Assembly: GCF_007954425.1 (NCBI RefSeq)
Contig: NZ_CP042345.1
Span: forward strand, 496,001 to 560,000
Origin: Novosphingobium ginsenosidimutans
Lineage (GTDB): Bacteria > Pseudomonadota > Alphaproteobacteria > Sphingomonadales > Sphingomonadaceae
Reading direction: 5' to 3'
Length of the DNA: 64,000 nucleotides
Shown: in pieces, positions 9,367-18,530 of the stretch
Layout of the letters: each line of letters starts with the position of its first letter
Numbering within the stretch: position 1 is the stretch's first letter
Translations under genes and position numbers: made by a program
The notes under the pieces: generated by a model
The model's database searches: none
What the model was told of the DNA's origin: nothing
Seen by the model: only the letters and a program-made list of their open reading frames with translations

Positions 9367-10331
9367 GCCGACACCTCGGCAAGTTGGGGATAGGCTTCAA
9401 GCAATTGCGCGCGCAAGGCCCCCGCAGGCACCGCCAGCGGATCCTCGCTGCGCCGCGCAATTGCGCTCAACGCGGCAAATCCGATCGCGCTGTCCAGCCC
9501 CAGACATTCGCGCAGGGCCTGCCAGCGCAGGTGCGGCGAGCCGGCTTCCTCGGCCATGGCAGCCAGCAAGGGTGCAGCATCACGCCGTGCCATGCGTCCG
9601 AGCAGTGAGGCGGTCAGCTCCAGTCGGCTGTCGCGCGGGGTTCCCGCCGCTTGGTGCAGCAGGCGACCATCTTCGAGCGCATACTCGCAGCTCGCCGCGC
9701 CGGACCCATCGGAACGCTGCAACCTGAGCAGCACCGCAATGCCTGACACCTGCCTATAGATCTGGGCCACCTCGCGGCCGCTGCGCTGCGTCACTTCGCC
9801 AGCAGCGAACGTGAGCTGCTCTCGCCTCATCGCCACACCGGCCTGGGTGCGGCCGGTAATCTGGACTCGCTCGATCAGGGCACTGCCAGCCAACATGTGC
9901 TCCCAGTTCTCGTTGGCGGCAAAGCTGACCGATTGCGCCGGTGGCTTCAGCGCAAGACCGGCCCCGTCGATCGCCTGGATGGCCAGGCTCGCCCCATGGC
10001 TCCGCGCCAGCACGAGTGTCGCCAGCGTTCGATCATACTGGTGCCGCAGCGGCACCTGACCCAGCGGCGCTTTGGCCAACTCGGTGAGCAGCCAGGCTGC
10101 AACCCCACCGACCAGGCCCGCAGCAGCCGGGTCGCCTGCTGTGAAAAGCGCAGCCAGCAGCGGCAGGTCTGCCAGGGCCGCGCCACTGGCCAGGCGCAGC
10201 AGTTCCGCCTCCACCTGCGCGCCTTGACCGGTCTGGCGCCAGGCGTTCGATTGGTCGACCAGGCGCCGCTGGATCAGGCGCTGCGGGGTGTCGTCCGCCC
10301 GCAGCGCCATCAGTTCCGGTCTGATCAGCAT
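9354..10331 (-). CDS. Unrecognised protein with helical repeats
   Basis: 325 residues without a recognisable family. An N-terminal helical half (about 1-125) is followed by a beta-rich middle (about 135-235). The C-terminal end is HEAT-like and helical (LLGRMARRDAAPLLAAMAEE onwards). The layout (helices, beta core, helical tail) echoes its downstream neighbour, but the HxH motif is absent. This makes a catalytic plus non-catalytic pair plausible. The ATG lies 16 bases after the stop of the 50-residue peptide gene and its stop overlaps the next gene, so the three are surely co-transcribed. Confidence 0.68.
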   Translation of the reverse strand: MLIRPELMALRADDTPQRLIQRRLVDQSNAWRQTGQGAQVEAELLRLASGAALADLPLLAALFTAGDPAAAGLVGGVAAWLLTELAKAPLGQVPLRHQYDRTLATLVLARSHGASLAIQAIDGAGLALKPPAQSVSFAANENWEHMLAGSALIERVQITGRTQAGVAMRREQLTFAAGEVTQRSGREVAQIYRQVSGIAVLLRLQRSDGSGAASCEYALEDGRLLHQAAGTPRDSRLELTASLLGRMARRDAAPLLAAMAEEAGSPHLRWQALRECLGLDSAIGFAALSAIARRSEDPLAVPAGALRAQLLEAYPQLAEVSACPA

Positions 10332-10347
10332 CTGGACCGGGCCGCGC

Positions 10348-10500
10348 TTAAGGTGCCACCACGTCGTAGATGAAGGTCATGATCATGATCAGCAGATCGT
10401 CTGATTGCAGCCCCTGCGCGGGGTTGGACAGGCTGCCGAACACGCCGGTCAGCGTATCGAGATCAGGCAGCGCGGAAATATCGATCTTGGGCAGGTTCAT
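10348..10500 (-). CDS. 50-residue peptide, candidate modified-peptide precursor
   Basis: The peptide has 50 residues and starts at the ATG at 10500. The N-terminal half (MNLPKIDISALPDLDTLTGV) is polar and leader-like. A GSLSNPAQG linker follows, and then a hydrophobic C-terminus, DDLLIMIMTFIYDVVAP. Coding signs are a sensible amino-acid composition, an upstream AGGGGATGACCA ribosome-binding region, and an immediate downstream partner gene 16 bases away. A short peptide leading an operon of unknown cytosolic proteins is the usual layout of RiPP loci. It could instead be a small membrane-active or toxin-like peptide. Confidence 0.62.
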   Translation of the reverse strand: MNLPKIDISALPDLDTLTGVFGSLSNPAQGLQSDDLLIMIMTFIYDVVAP

Positions 10501-10622
10501 TGGTCATCCCCTGGATTGCCTGCAAGACGGAAGTGCCTTGCCGCGCCAGCCTCGCCCACCTGCCCCCCTCTGGTGAAATTAAAAGATTGTAATCGAGTGC
10601 TCGCATCAGCAGAGAAGCGCCG

Positions 10623-11099
10623 ATGAGCGAGAAGCCGCCCAGCATTCTGCCGCCCGGCACGCGGTTCGATCCGTCGCTTGCCGCGCGGATGATGACCAGA
10701 CACGGTCATGGCGGCTGGCTGGGTATCCAGTACCACGCTCACGGCGAGGATTGGGTGGAACTAAAGCTACCCTGGCGCGAGGACCTGGTCGGGATCGACG
10801 GCGGCGTCGGCGGCATGGGTGTGCTCGCCTCAGGCCCGATCATCAGCCTGATGGACAATGCCACTTCGATGAGCGTCTGGACAAAATCGGGCAGTTTTGT
10901 GCCGCACGCCACGCTCGACCTGCGCGTCGATTACATGCGCGCCGCAACGCCGGGCCAGACCGTGATCGGCCGGGGTGAGTGCTACAAGCTGACCCGCACG
11001 ATCTCATTCATTCGCGGCGTTGCCCATGATGGCGATCCGGCCGATCCGGTTGCACACGTCATTGGCACCTTCATGGCCACACACGGACCATACCTGTGA
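10623..11099 (+). CDS. PaaI-family hotdog thioesterase, first copy
   Basis: 158-residue hotdog-fold acyl-CoA thioesterase of the PaaI/YbgC type. The core GVLASGPIISLMDNATSMSVW matches the family active-site helix region, with an Asp in place of the more usual Glu/Asp pair. It lacks a signal peptide. It is divergent from the peptide module and overlaps the second thioesterase gene by 4 bases (GTGA). Confidence 0.85.
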   Translation: MSEKPPSILPPGTRFDPSLAARMMTRHGHGGWLGIQYHAHGEDWVELKLPWREDLVGIDGGVGGMGVLASGPIISLMDNATSMSVWTKSGSFVPHATLDLRVDYMRAATPGQTVIGRGECYKLTRTISFIRGVAHDGDPADPVAHVIGTFMATHGPYL

Positions 11100-11491
11100 C
11101 CATGGCCCTCACCCCCTATGCTCAGGCCCTGGGTATCGAGATCGACCATGACGAGGCCGGTGAGCCGGTGCTGCGGGTCGACTATTCCAACCGTGTGGCC
11201 GGGCGGCCCGGTTTTCTCCACGGCGGGGCGATGTCCGGTCTAATGGAAATGGCGGGCTTTGCTGCGCTTCAGGCCGAACTGACCCGGCGGGGCGAATCCA
11301 TGCGGCTGAAGCCGGTCAACATCCAGGTCGAATTCATGCGGGGCGGGACCGAGCAAGTAACCTTCGCCAAGGGTAGCGTGACCCGGGCGGGACGCCGCGT
11401 GGCGCTGGTCAATGCCGAGGCCTGGCAAGATGACCGGTCCAAGCCGATCGCCCTAGCCCAGATCAAGGTGCTGCTAATCCCCGCCGAATGA
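11096..11491 (+). CDS. PaaI-family hotdog thioesterase, second copy
   Basis: 131-residue hotdog thioesterase. The HGGAMSGLMEMAGFAAL block holds the His/Gly/Glu pattern of PaaI enzymes. Start choice is uncertain. GTG at 11096 overlaps the upstream stop, but an ATG follows two codons later at 11102. Two adjacent non-identical thioesterases suggest a heteromeric or divided-substrate role, as for other paired hotdog proteins. The 3' end overlaps the convergent siroheme synthase gene. Confidence 0.85.
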   Translation: MTMALTPYAQALGIEIDHDEAGEPVLRVDYSNRVAGRPGFLHGGAMSGLMEMAGFAALQAELTRRGESMRLKPVNIQVEFMRGGTEQVTFAKGSVTRAGRRVALVNAEAWQDDRSKPIALAQIKVLLIPAE

Positions 11492-12236
11492 TCACAGTGA
11501 GGCCGGATTCGTCCGGCGCCTGCATGCCAAGCGTTAGTTCAATCTGCTGCGCATCGGCCCGCGCGCGGACTAGAACCGCAGTCGGCACACCCGGTTCATA
11601 GGCCACCAGGTCCGCGCTTCCCAGCCAGCGCGCCTCGCGCAGCGTCAAGTCATCTGGATCGGCGGAACGCAGGACGATCTCATAGGTGCCACCCGCGCTG
11701 CCTTCCGCGCCATCAAGCCAGGCTGCGATGTCGTGGCGCTCTGCCAGCGGATCGAGCGGCCCGCCCGGTGCCAGGGCTGCATCCATCGCGCGGCGCCGTT
11801 CCCGTCCATCAGGCCAGCGCGACTTCATCGCGGCACGCGCGCCATTCAATGCTTCGGCCAACCCACCGAGCGCGTGCGGCAACAGACCTTCGAGCCGCAA
11901 CCTAAGCGCCTTGGCGAGCCCGGCGGAAACCCCGCCGGTTGAAACGGCCACAAGTACTGGGCCGCGCTCCAGCAGGCTTGGGGTCGTGAAATCGCACAGC
12001 TCGGGCCGATCAACCACGTTGACCAGCAGGCCCCGCGCCTTGAGTTCGGCCGCGGCGGCCTCTGGTTCATCCAGTGCGACGAAGGCCAGCCGCGCTTGCT
12101 GGTTCTCGAAACCAACGACCAAGGCCCCGGCCCGTTCGAGCAGTCGGCGCTTGGCCTCCGCTGCCTCCCCCTCGCCCAGCACGATCACCGGTTGACCGGC
12201 AATTCGGTGGAACAGGGGCAGGCTGTGCAGCATCAA
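11463..12236 (-). CDS. Precorrin-2 dehydrogenase/ferrochelatase with degenerate methyltransferase tail
   Basis: 257 residues. Residues about 1-175 are a Met8/CysG-N type domain for siroheme synthesis. The NAD motif is VIVLGEGEAAEAKRRLLE, and the typical block CDFTTPSLLERGPVLVAVST follows. Residues about 187-257 resemble the start of uroporphyrinogen-III methyltransferase (DPDDLTLREARWLGSADLVAYE) but lack the glycine-rich SAM loop and most of the domain. The tail therefore looks like a remnant of a CysG fusion. The gene overlaps the lysA stop by 4 bases. Confidence 0.8.
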   Translation of the reverse strand: MMLHSLPLFHRIAGQPVIVLGEGEAAEAKRRLLERAGALVVGFENQQARLAFVALDEPEAAAAELKARGLLVNVVDRPELCDFTTPSLLERGPVLVAVSTGGVSAGLAKALRLRLEGLLPHALGGLAEALNGARAAMKSRWPDGRERRRAMDAALAPGGPLDPLAERHDIAAWLDGAEGSAGGTYEIVLRSADPDDLTLREARWLGSADLVAYEPGVPTAVLVRARADAQQIELTLGMQAPDESGLTVIIRRGLAAP

Positions 12237-13495
12237 TCAAGCCAGGCCGGGACCCGCTCGGCCGAGGTGATCGCTTCGGGCAGGATCCGGTCGGCCACCA
12301 CGGCGAACTGATCGCCATCAACCATCACTTCGGCAACAAAGCCGCGGCTGTTGTAGGACGAAGCCATGGTCGCGCCATAGGCCCCCGCGGTGCGGAACAC
12401 GGCGAGGTCCCCGGCAACCAGCGCATCGATCTCACGGTCCATGGCAAAGGTATCGCCAGTCTCGCAGATCGGGCCGACGATATGCGCGGTCATCCGCTGG
12501 CCGGTGGGCTTCACCGCTTCGAAATCGTGCCAGGCACCGTACATGGCGGGACGCGCAAGGTCGTTCATCGCCGCATCGACGATCACGAAGGGCGTGTTGT
12601 TCGAACTGCGCTTCACCCGGATCGCGCGGGTCAGCAGGACACCGGCATTGCCGACGATCACCCGGCCGGGTTCGAACATCAGCGTCACATCCCAGCTGCC
12701 GCAGATGCGGGCGACCATTGCACCATATTCGGCCGGGGTCGGATAGACTTCACCTGCCTTGTAGGTCACGCCAAGCCCGCCGCCAAGATCGGCATGGGTC
12801 ACGGTCTGGCCGCCCGCGCGCAGCTCGGCAATCAGCGCGCCGAGCTTGATGAAGGCATCTTCGAGCGGCTGCAGGTGCTGAAGCTGGCTGCCGATGTGGA
12901 CGGCGACGCCGCGCATATCGAGCCCTGGAAGCCCAGCGAGCCGCGCATAGATGCCGGCCGCGCGATCGATCGGCACGCCGAACTTGTTCTCGGCCTTGCC
13001 GGTCGAGATCTTCTCGTGCGTGCGGGCATCGACATCGGGATTGACGCGCAGCGCGCAAGCGGCGCGTTGGCCGCGGGCTGCGGCAACAGCCGCCAGCTCG
13101 ATCCCTTCTTCCTCGCTCTCGATATTGAACTGGCCGATCCCGGCATCAAGGCCCTGGACCATTTCACGCTCAAGCTTGCCGACTCCGGAGAAGACAATGT
13201 CCTGACCTGGCATCCCGGCAGCCAGCGCGCGCGCCAGCTCTCCGCCCGAGACGACATCGGCGCCAAAACCTTCACGCTGCATTACCCGCAGCACGGCAAG
13301 GTTCGGATTGGCCTTGATCGCAAAGGCCACATGCTTCTTGGGCAGCGCGCTGAGCGCCTCGTTGAAGACACGGGCATGCCGCTCCAGCGTGGCACGCGAA
13401 TAGACGTAGACGGGCGTGCCGATTTCCGCGGCAATGCGGCTCAGCGGTACGCGCTCGGCGTGCAGCTCGCCGTCGATGATCTGAAAGTGGTCCAT
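12233..13495 (-). CDS. lysA: Diaminopimelate decarboxylase
   Basis: 420-residue fold-III PLP enzyme that makes lysine from meso-diaminopimelate. The PLP lysine lies in VAFAIKANPNLAVL. The HIGSQL block, the GGGLGV phosphate loop and the late CETGDTFAMDRE (catalytic Cys/Glu) are all present. It follows the small lipoprotein gene by 6 bases, the usual alphaproteobacterial and enterobacterial arrangement (lppL/lptM-lysA). Confidence 0.97.
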   Translation of the reverse strand: MDHFQIIDGELHAERVPLSRIAAEIGTPVYVYSRATLERHARVFNEALSALPKKHVAFAIKANPNLAVLRVMQREGFGADVVSGGELARALAAGMPGQDIVFSGVGKLEREMVQGLDAGIGQFNIESEEEGIELAAVAAARGQRAACALRVNPDVDARTHEKISTGKAENKFGVPIDRAAGIYARLAGLPGLDMRGVAVHIGSQLQHLQPLEDAFIKLGALIAELRAGGQTVTHADLGGGLGVTYKAGEVYPTPAEYGAMVARICGSWDVTLMFEPGRVIVGNAGVLLTRAIRVKRSSNNTPFVIVDAAMNDLARPAMYGAWHDFEAVKPTGQRMTAHIVGPICETGDTFAMDREIDALVAGDLAVFRTAGAYGATMASSYNSRGFVAEVMVDGDQFAVVADRILPEAITSAERVPAWLD

Positions 13496-13501
13496 GGATG
13501 C

Positions 13502-13747
13502 TTACTCGTCGGAAGGGGGCAGGTCGAACGGATCGTCGGTGCGTTCTTCCGATTTCTTTCGCAGCTCCACGCTGCGCTCCGGGGCGGCCTGGGGGGTGAT
13601 CTGCAGCAGCGCTTCCGCTTTTGGCCGGGTTTCCCGACCATAGGGCGGCGGAGGCAAATCCTGCCCCGCGCGGGGTTTCAGGTCCGCACGCTGACCGCAG
13701 GCGCCAAGCGCGAGCAGGAGGACAGCGGGAAGGACCAGACGGCGCAT
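13502..13747 (-). CDS. Small lipoprotein upstream of lysA (LptM/LppL-like)
   Basis: 81 residues with a signal peptide ending in the lipobox LGAC (lipidated Cys17). The mature part is short, polar and Pro/Lys/Glu rich. Small lipoproteins at this position relative to lysA are called LppL/LptM, and LptM helps LptD assembly in enterobacteria. Assignment here rests on position and size, not on strong sequence identity. Confidence 0.75.
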   Translation of the reverse strand: MRRLVLPAVLLLALGACGQRADLKPRAGQDLPPPPYGRETRPKAEALLQITPQAAPERSVELRKKSEERTDDPFDLPPSDE

Positions 13748-13752
13748 TGCAG

Positions 13753-15165
13753 TTACTCCAGCCCCAGCGCCACACGCGCTTCGGCCACGCGTTGCCTTAC
13801 CTGTTCGGGCGCGGTTCCGCCATAGCTGGCGCGCGAGGCGACCGAGGCGTCAACAGAGAGGGCAGCGAAAACGCGCTCATCGACCCGGGGATCGATGGCC
13901 TGAAGATCGGCCAGCGGCAAGGCATCAAGCGCAATCCCGCGGCTTTCAGCCAGCTTCACCGCAGCGCCGGTGATGTGGTGTGCTTCGCGGAAGGGGATGT
14001 TCTCCTGGCGCACCAGCCAGTCGGCCAGATCGGTCGCTGTGGCATAACCCAGCTCGGCAGCAGCCCGCATCCGTTCGGTGCGGAAAGTCGTGCCGGTGAC
14101 CATGCCCTCCATCGCGGCCAGGCATAACGTCAGCAGGCTGGCCGCCTCGAACACGGGTGGTTTGTCGTCCTGCATATCCTTTGAATAGGCCAGCGGCAGG
14201 CCCTTCATGGTGATCATCAGCGAAGTCAGGCTGCCGATGATCCGTCCAGCGTGGCCCCGAACCAACTCCGCTGCATCGGGGTTCTTCTTCTGCGGCATGA
14301 TTGAGCTTCCGGTGGAAAGCGCATCAGGCAGTGCGGCAAAGCCGAACGGCTGGCTCGCCCAGATAATGAACTCTTCCGCCAGACGCGAGAGATGCAGTGC
14401 GATCTGGGCTGCCGCCATCAGGTAATCGAGCGCAAAGTCGCGGTCGGACACCGAATCGAGGCTGTTGCGGGTTGGCTCGGCAAAGCCAAGCGCCTGTGCG
14501 GTTGCTTGCCGGTCGATCGGGAATCCAGTGCCCGCCAGCGCGGCGGCGCCTAGCGGGCACTGATTGAGGCGGGCGCGCGCATCGGCCAGGCGTGACCGAT
14601 CGCGCGCAGCCATTTCGTAATAGGCCATGAGGTGGTGGCCAAGCGTCACCGGCTGCGCGGTCTGCAGGTGGGTGAAACCGGGCATGATGCTGTCCGTGTG
14701 CTCGCCGGCGCGGGTGACCAGCGCGGCTTGCAGCGCCTTCAGCCCGGCATCGGCCTGGTCGATTGCATCACGCACCCATAGCCGGAAGTCGGTGGCCACC
14801 TGGTCATTACGGCTGCGCGCCGTATGCAACCGCCCCGCGGCCGGACCGATCAGTTCGGCGAGGCGGCTTTCCGTGGTCATGTGGATGTCTTCAAGGTCCC
14901 AGTTTTCGGGGACCCCGTTCGCTTCGTACTCCGCTGCAACCTGGTCGAGCCCGGCGGCGATCGTGGCGGCATCCTCCGCGCTGACGATGCCCTGCGCACC
15001 GAGCATGGCAACATGGGCCTTGCTTGCAGCAACGTCTTGCCGCCACAGCGCCTTGTCGAAGGGAATCGACGCGTTTATCTCGCGCATGATCGCCGAGGGC
15101 CCCTCGGCGAACCGTCCGCCCCACATCGCATTGGAGCTGCTCTTGCTATCGTCCCGCTCGCTCAA
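13753..15165 (-). CDS. argH: Argininosuccinate lyase
   Basis: About 457-470 residues, the last step of arginine synthesis (argininosuccinate to arginine plus fumarate). The MWGGRF opening, [12 protein letters not shown] and the [19 protein letters not shown] signature loop with catalytic Ser are clear. Two starts are possible: ATG at 15126, or TTG at 15165 with AAGGA 8 bases upstream. The TTG start adds [12 protein letters not shown], as other sphingomonad ArgH proteins carry a short SNA-ending extension. With the TTG start the gene overlaps the 5' end of divergent tlpA. Confidence 0.95.
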   Translation of the reverse strand: MSERDDSKSSSNAMWGGRFAEGPSAIMREINASIPFDKALWRQDVAASKAHVAMLGAQGIVSAEDAATIAAGLDQVAAEYEANGVPENWDLEDIHMTTESRLAELIGPAAGRLHTARSRNDQVATDFRLWVRDAIDQADAGLKALQAALVTRAGEHTDSIMPGFTHLQTAQPVTLGHHLMAYYEMAARDRSRLADARARLNQCPLGAAALAGTGFPIDRQATAQALGFAEPTRNSLDSVSDRDFALDYLMAAAQIALHLSRLAEEFIIWASQPFGFAALPDALSTGSSIMPQKKNPDAAELVRGHAGRIIGSLTSLMITMKGLPLAYSKDMQDDKPPVFEAASLLTLCLAAMEGMVTGTTFRTERMRAAAELGYATATDLADWLVRQENIPFREAHHITGAAVKLAESRGIALDALPLADLQAIDPRVDERVFAALSVDASVASRASYGGTAPEQVRQRVAEARVALGLE

Positions 15166-15703
15166 GATCGCCGTCCTTGGCTGTGCCCTGCTGGTTGGGG
15201 GGTGCGATAGGGAAAGCAAGGCTCCGGCGCAACCTGCCGCTTCACCGGCTGGCGGAGAGCTCTCTGGCACGATTGACCGCACCCATAAGGGCAGCGAGCT
15301 GCCCGATTTCACTCTGCGCGATGCCAGCGGCAAGACCGTCGAGCTGGCAAGTCTGAAGGGCAAGCCGCTGCTGATCAACCTCTGGGCCACCTGGTGCGCG
15401 CCCTGCGTGGCCGAACTGCCGACCCTGAACCAACTTGCCAAGGACCGCGCGGACAGCCTGAAAGTGCTGACTGTGTCGCAGGATATGCCCCCGGCCGACA
15501 AAGTGGCGGGTTTTCTCAAAGCGCGCGGCGCGGACAAGCTTGAGCCGTGGCTCGATCCTGATGGCGAGCTGACCGTGCAGTACAAGGTCACCGTCCTGCC
15601 GACGACAATCTACTACAACGCCCAAGGCCGCGAAGTTTGGCGCTATGTCGGCGGGCATGATTGGAGCAGTGCCGAAACTGCAAAGATGCTGGCCGAACAG
15701 TGA
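15143..15703 (+). CDS. TlpA-family thioredoxin-like lipoprotein
   Basis: 186 residues from a TTG at 15143, chosen because GGAG lies 6 bases upstream and the product then begins with a clean lipoprotein signal (lipobox LVGGC, Cys21). A TlpA/ResA thioredoxin fold follows, with the active site WCAPC (C85, C88) and the cis-Pro in [11 protein letters not shown]. It is a periplasmic membrane-anchored thiol reductant, possibly for cytochrome or copper-site maturation. Its stop overlaps the next gene start. Confidence 0.85.
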   Translation: MLSSRSLKIAVLGCALLVGGCDRESKAPAQPAASPAGGELSGTIDRTHKGSELPDFTLRDASGKTVELASLKGKPLLINLWATWCAPCVAELPTLNQLAKDRADSLKVLTVSQDMPPADKVAGFLKARGADKLEPWLDPDGELTVQYKVTVLPTTIYYNAQGREVWRYVGGHDWSSAETAKMLAEQ

Positions 15704-16056
15704 TCGTCGGGATCGACCATGTCCAGCTGGCCATGCCCAGCGGCGGCGAGGACAAGGCGCGGACCTTCTATGTGGATCAGCTGGGAATGATCGAGGTTGC
15801 CAAGCCGCCAGCCCTGGCTGCGCGTGGGGGGTGCTGGTTCGAGCTTGGCCCGGTCAAGCTTCACCTTGGGGTCGATGAAGACTTCCGGCCCGCGCGCAAG
15901 GCGCATCCGGGTCTGCTGGTGGACGATTTCGACGGGCTTTGCGCAGCTTTGCGAACCGCAGGCCATGCGGTTGCAGACGATCACCTGCTGCCCGGCGTGC
16001 GGCGGGCCCATCTATCGGACCCATTCGGGAACCGGATCGAATTGATCGAAGCCTGA
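15700..16056 (+). CDS. VOC (glyoxalase/bleomycin resistance-type) protein
   Basis: 118 residues starting at GTG 15700, which overlaps the tlpA TGA. A single vicinal-oxygen-chelate domain: IDHVQLAMP opens the first betaalphabetabetabeta module, with the metal His in VQ. LHLGVDEDF, and HLSDPFGNRIELIE near the end with the metal Glu, complete it. The substrate cannot be inferred. It ends 2 bases before the 3' CCA of tRNA-Val on the opposite strand. Confidence 0.82.
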   Translation: MIVGIDHVQLAMPSGGEDKARTFYVDQLGMIEVAKPPALAARGGCWFELGPVKLHLGVDEDFRPARKAHPGLLVDDFDGLCAALRTAGHAVADDHLLPGVRRAHLSDPFGNRIELIEA

Positions 16057-16058
16057 CC

Positions 16059-16134
16059 TGGTGGGCGCTAACGGGCTCGAACCGCTGACCCTCTCGGTGT
16101 AAACGAGATGCTCTACCAACTGAGCTAAGCGCCC
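16059..16134 (-). tRNA. tRNA-Val (anticodon UAC)
   Basis: A 76-base cloverleaf on the minus strand. The acceptor stem GGGCGCT/AGCGCCC is perfect and the discriminator A is followed by an encoded CCA. The D-arm is GCTCAGTTGGTAGAGC, the anticodon loop TTTACAC gives UAC, and the T-arm contains GGTTCGAGCC. It is the only tRNA seen in the window. Confidence 0.97.
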
Positions 16135-16187
16135 GACCGTATGGTCAAGAGCCGCGCGCCTAGCGCAATGCGGCGCGGCTGTGAAGC

Positions 16188-17177
16188 CTATACCAGCGTT
16201 GCTGCCTGCGCACCCAGTTCGGCGAAGTAGCGCGCCATACTGTCCGCCACCTGGTCAGACAGAGTGATGAAGGCGCGGCGGCGGTCGGTTTCGTCCTCCA
16301 CGCGCTGGAGCAGACCGGCTTCGGTCATCTGGCCAATCCAGCGCAGCGCTGTGGTCGGCGGAACGCCGCTGGCAATGCAGAGCGACGAGACCGAGACCCG
16401 CGCATGCTCGGCCCGGGCGGCGGTGAGGTCTAGCAACATATCCCAGGCAGGATCGGCAAAGAAATCGCCATCGAAGAACCGCGCCCGGAGCTGGCGCTGG
16501 CGGATAATCTGGCGCACCAAACGCGGATCTGGCAGTGGCGGACGCGCGGTCCGGGCGATCCGTTCACCGCCATCGCCATTGCCCGGGGCGAAGGGTGTAG
16601 TTGGGCTTTCGAACCGGAACCCCGATTCGCTAACAGCGGCCTGATCACGACCGGGCCCTTCGAGGTGTTCGAGCCGCTGAGCAATTTGGCAGACCTGTTC
16701 GGTCAGCCGCAGCAGCACCAGCCGGTCTTCCTCCGATAGTTCGCGCAGCCGCAGATTGGGAAACTTTGCCAGTACCCGCCCCAGGGCAATCACCCGCTCG
16801 GCGCGGCTGGGTTCAACCAGAATTTGCGGCCCCGACTGGTCAAGGCAGGCAAAGACATCGTCAAGCGCGGCAACCGTGGTCGAAACGATCAGTTGCGCCC
16901 CGCAGTGGGCCGCGCGCAGATCGAGCCGCGAGAGCGCCGCCAGCCGTGCACCATCAACCATCGGGCAATCGAGCAGTACTACTGCGCCCAAAGGACGCAC
17001 CGCGCCTTCGAGCAGCGCCGCAACCTCGCCAACTTCGGCAACGCGAAAGCCCGCTGCCTCGGCATCCTCCCGCAGCAGTTCCCTGACATGACCGCGATCA
17101 GCAAAGATCGACAGTGCCAGTGGCAATCCCGCCGCATCGTTTGCGGGAGTGGCGTAGGCAAAATTGGCCTGGGACAT
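16188..17177 (-). CDS. Regulator with receiver-like N-terminus and MarR-type winged helix
   Basis: 329 residues. The N-terminal 120 residues look like a degenerate response-regulator receiver: a VVLLDCP strand keeps one Asp, but the acidic pocket at the start is missing (SIFADRGH). A helical and low-complexity linker follows (about 150-215). The C-terminal winged helix (about 235-325), with the recognition-helix segment SGVPPTTALRWIGQMTEAGL and a wing RVEDETDRRRAFITLS, is MarR-like. The protein looks sphingomonad-specific, and the ligand and targets are unknown. The upstream region to 17240 is AT-richer. Confidence 0.75.
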   Translation of the reverse strand: MSQANFAYATPANDAAGLPLALSIFADRGHVRELLREDAEAAGFRVAEVGEVAALLEGAVRPLGAVVLLDCPMVDGARLAALSRLDLRAAHCGAQLIVSTTVAALDDVFACLDQSGPQILVEPSRAERVIALGRVLAKFPNLRLRELSEEDRLVLLRLTEQVCQIAQRLEHLEGPGRDQAAVSESGFRFESPTTPFAPGNGDGGERIARTARPPLPDPRLVRQIIRQRQLRARFFDGDFFADPAWDMLLDLTAARAEHARVSVSSLCIASGVPPTTALRWIGQMTEAGLLQRVEDETDRRRAFITLSDQVADSMARYFAELGAQAATLV

Positions 17178-17240
17178 AGCTTTGCGACTCCTGTTTCGAT
17201 TGAACAGGAGTAGAACAAAAAGGGATTATGTCAAGAATTC

Positions 17241-18530
17241 CTAGTCGATAAACGGATCCCGGACCAGGATCGTGTCCTCGCGCTCGGGCGAGGTGCTGAC
17301 CAGGGCGACCGGCGTTTCAATCAGTTCCTGAACGCGCTGGATGTACTTGATCGCCTGAGCCGGCAAATCCGCCCAGCTGCGCGCACCGGCGGTGGTGCCG
17401 CTCCAGCCTTCCATTTCCTCGTAGATCGGTTCCACATTGGCTTGGTCGGCCGCGTGGCTGGGGAAATAGTCGAGGATCTTGCCGTTGAGGCGATAGCCGG
17501 TGCAGATTTTCACCGTCTCCAGCCCGTCGAGCACGTCAACCTTGGTCAGGGCAATGCCAGTGACACCCGAAATCGCGCAGGACTGGCGCACCAAAACGGC
17601 ATCGAACCAGCCGCAGCGGCGCTTGCGCCCGGTAACCGTGCCGAATTCGTGCCCGCGCTCACCCAGCCGCTGGCCAGTCTCGTCCTCAAGCTCGGTCGGG
17701 AACGGGCCCGAGCCGACGCGGGTGGTATAGGCCTTGACGATGCCCAGCACGAAACCGGTGCTCGAAGGGCCAAGGCCCGAACCGCTCGCCGCGGTGCCGC
17801 TGACGGTGTTGGAGCTCGTGACGAAAGGATAGGTGCCGTGATCGACGTCGAGCAGCACACCCTGCGCGCCTTCGAACAGGATCCGCGCACCGGCCTTGCG
17901 CACCGTCTTCAACCGCATCCACACCGGCTGGGCATATTGCAGCACGAAAGGCGCAATTTCACTGAGCTCGGCGAGCAGGGCAGCACGGTCGACCGGCGGC
18001 TGGCCGAACCCGGCACGCAGCGCATCGTGGTGTGCACAGAGCCGGTCCAACTGGGCGTCGAGCGCATCGAGATGCGCCAGATCGCAAACCCGGATGGCGC
18101 GGCGGCCAACCTTGTCTTCGTAGGCCGGACCGATCCCGCGCCCGGTCGTGCCAATCTTGCCCGATCCGGCGGCGGTTTCGCGCAGGCCATCAAGGTCGCG
18201 GTGCAGCGGCAGGATCAGCGGGCAGTTGTCGGCAATCGCGAAGTTTTCGGTGTTGATTACCACGCCCTGGCCTTCGAGCTTCTCGATCTCGGCCTTGAGA
18301 TGCCAGGGATCAAGCACGACGCCATTGCCAATAATCGAAAGCGTGCCGGTAACAATGCCAGACGGCAGCAGGCTGAGCTTATAGACCTGATCGCCAACCA
18401 CCAGCGTATGGCCGGCATTGTGTCCGCCCTGGAACCGCACGACGGCATCGGCGCGGCTGGCCAGCCAATCGACGATCTTGCCCTTGCCTTCATCACCCCA
18501 CTGGGCGCCGATCACGGTTACATTAGCCAT
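17241..18530 (-). CDS. purA: Adenylosuccinate synthetase
   Basis: 429 residues from the ATG at 18530, which gives the canonical [18 protein letters not shown] start; longer upstream frames are not needed. The enzyme joins IMP and aspartate with GTP in AMP synthesis. GDEGKGK (residues 12-18) is the GTP loop, with catalytic Asp13, and GHNAGHT carries the catalytic His. [19 protein letters not shown] follows later in the chain. It is flanked by a regulator and a divergent esterase. Confidence 0.97.
   Translation of the reverse strand: MANVTVIGAQWGDEGKGKIVDWLASRADAVVRFQGGHNAGHTLVVGDQVYKLSLLPSGIVTGTLSIIGNGVVLDPWHLKAEIEKLEGQGVVINTENFAIADNCPLILPLHRDLDGLRETAAGSGKIGTTGRGIGPAYEDKVGRRAIRVCDLAHLDALDAQLDRLCAHHDALRAGFGQPPVDRAALLAELSEIAPFVLQYAQPVWMRLKTVRKAGARILFEGAQGVLLDVDHGTYPFVTSSNTVSGTAASGSGLGPSSTGFVLGIVKAYTTRVGSGPFPTELEDETGQRLGERGHEFGTVTGRKRRCGWFDAVLVRQSCAISGVTGIALTKVDVLDGLETVKICTGYRLNGKILDYFPSHAADQANVEPIYEEMEGWSGTTAGARSWADLPAQAIKYIQRVQELIETPVALVSTSPEREDTILVRDPFID

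Noticed and set aside
10370..10626. Plus-strand short frames opposite the 50-residue peptide
   Set aside because: They are antisense to the peptide gene and lack ribosome-binding sites; the minus-strand frame has a partner operon.
14627..15142. Upstream extension of the TlpA-like protein
   Set aside because: The added part is antisense to argH and hides the lipoprotein signal; the TTG at 15143 with GGAG is a better start.
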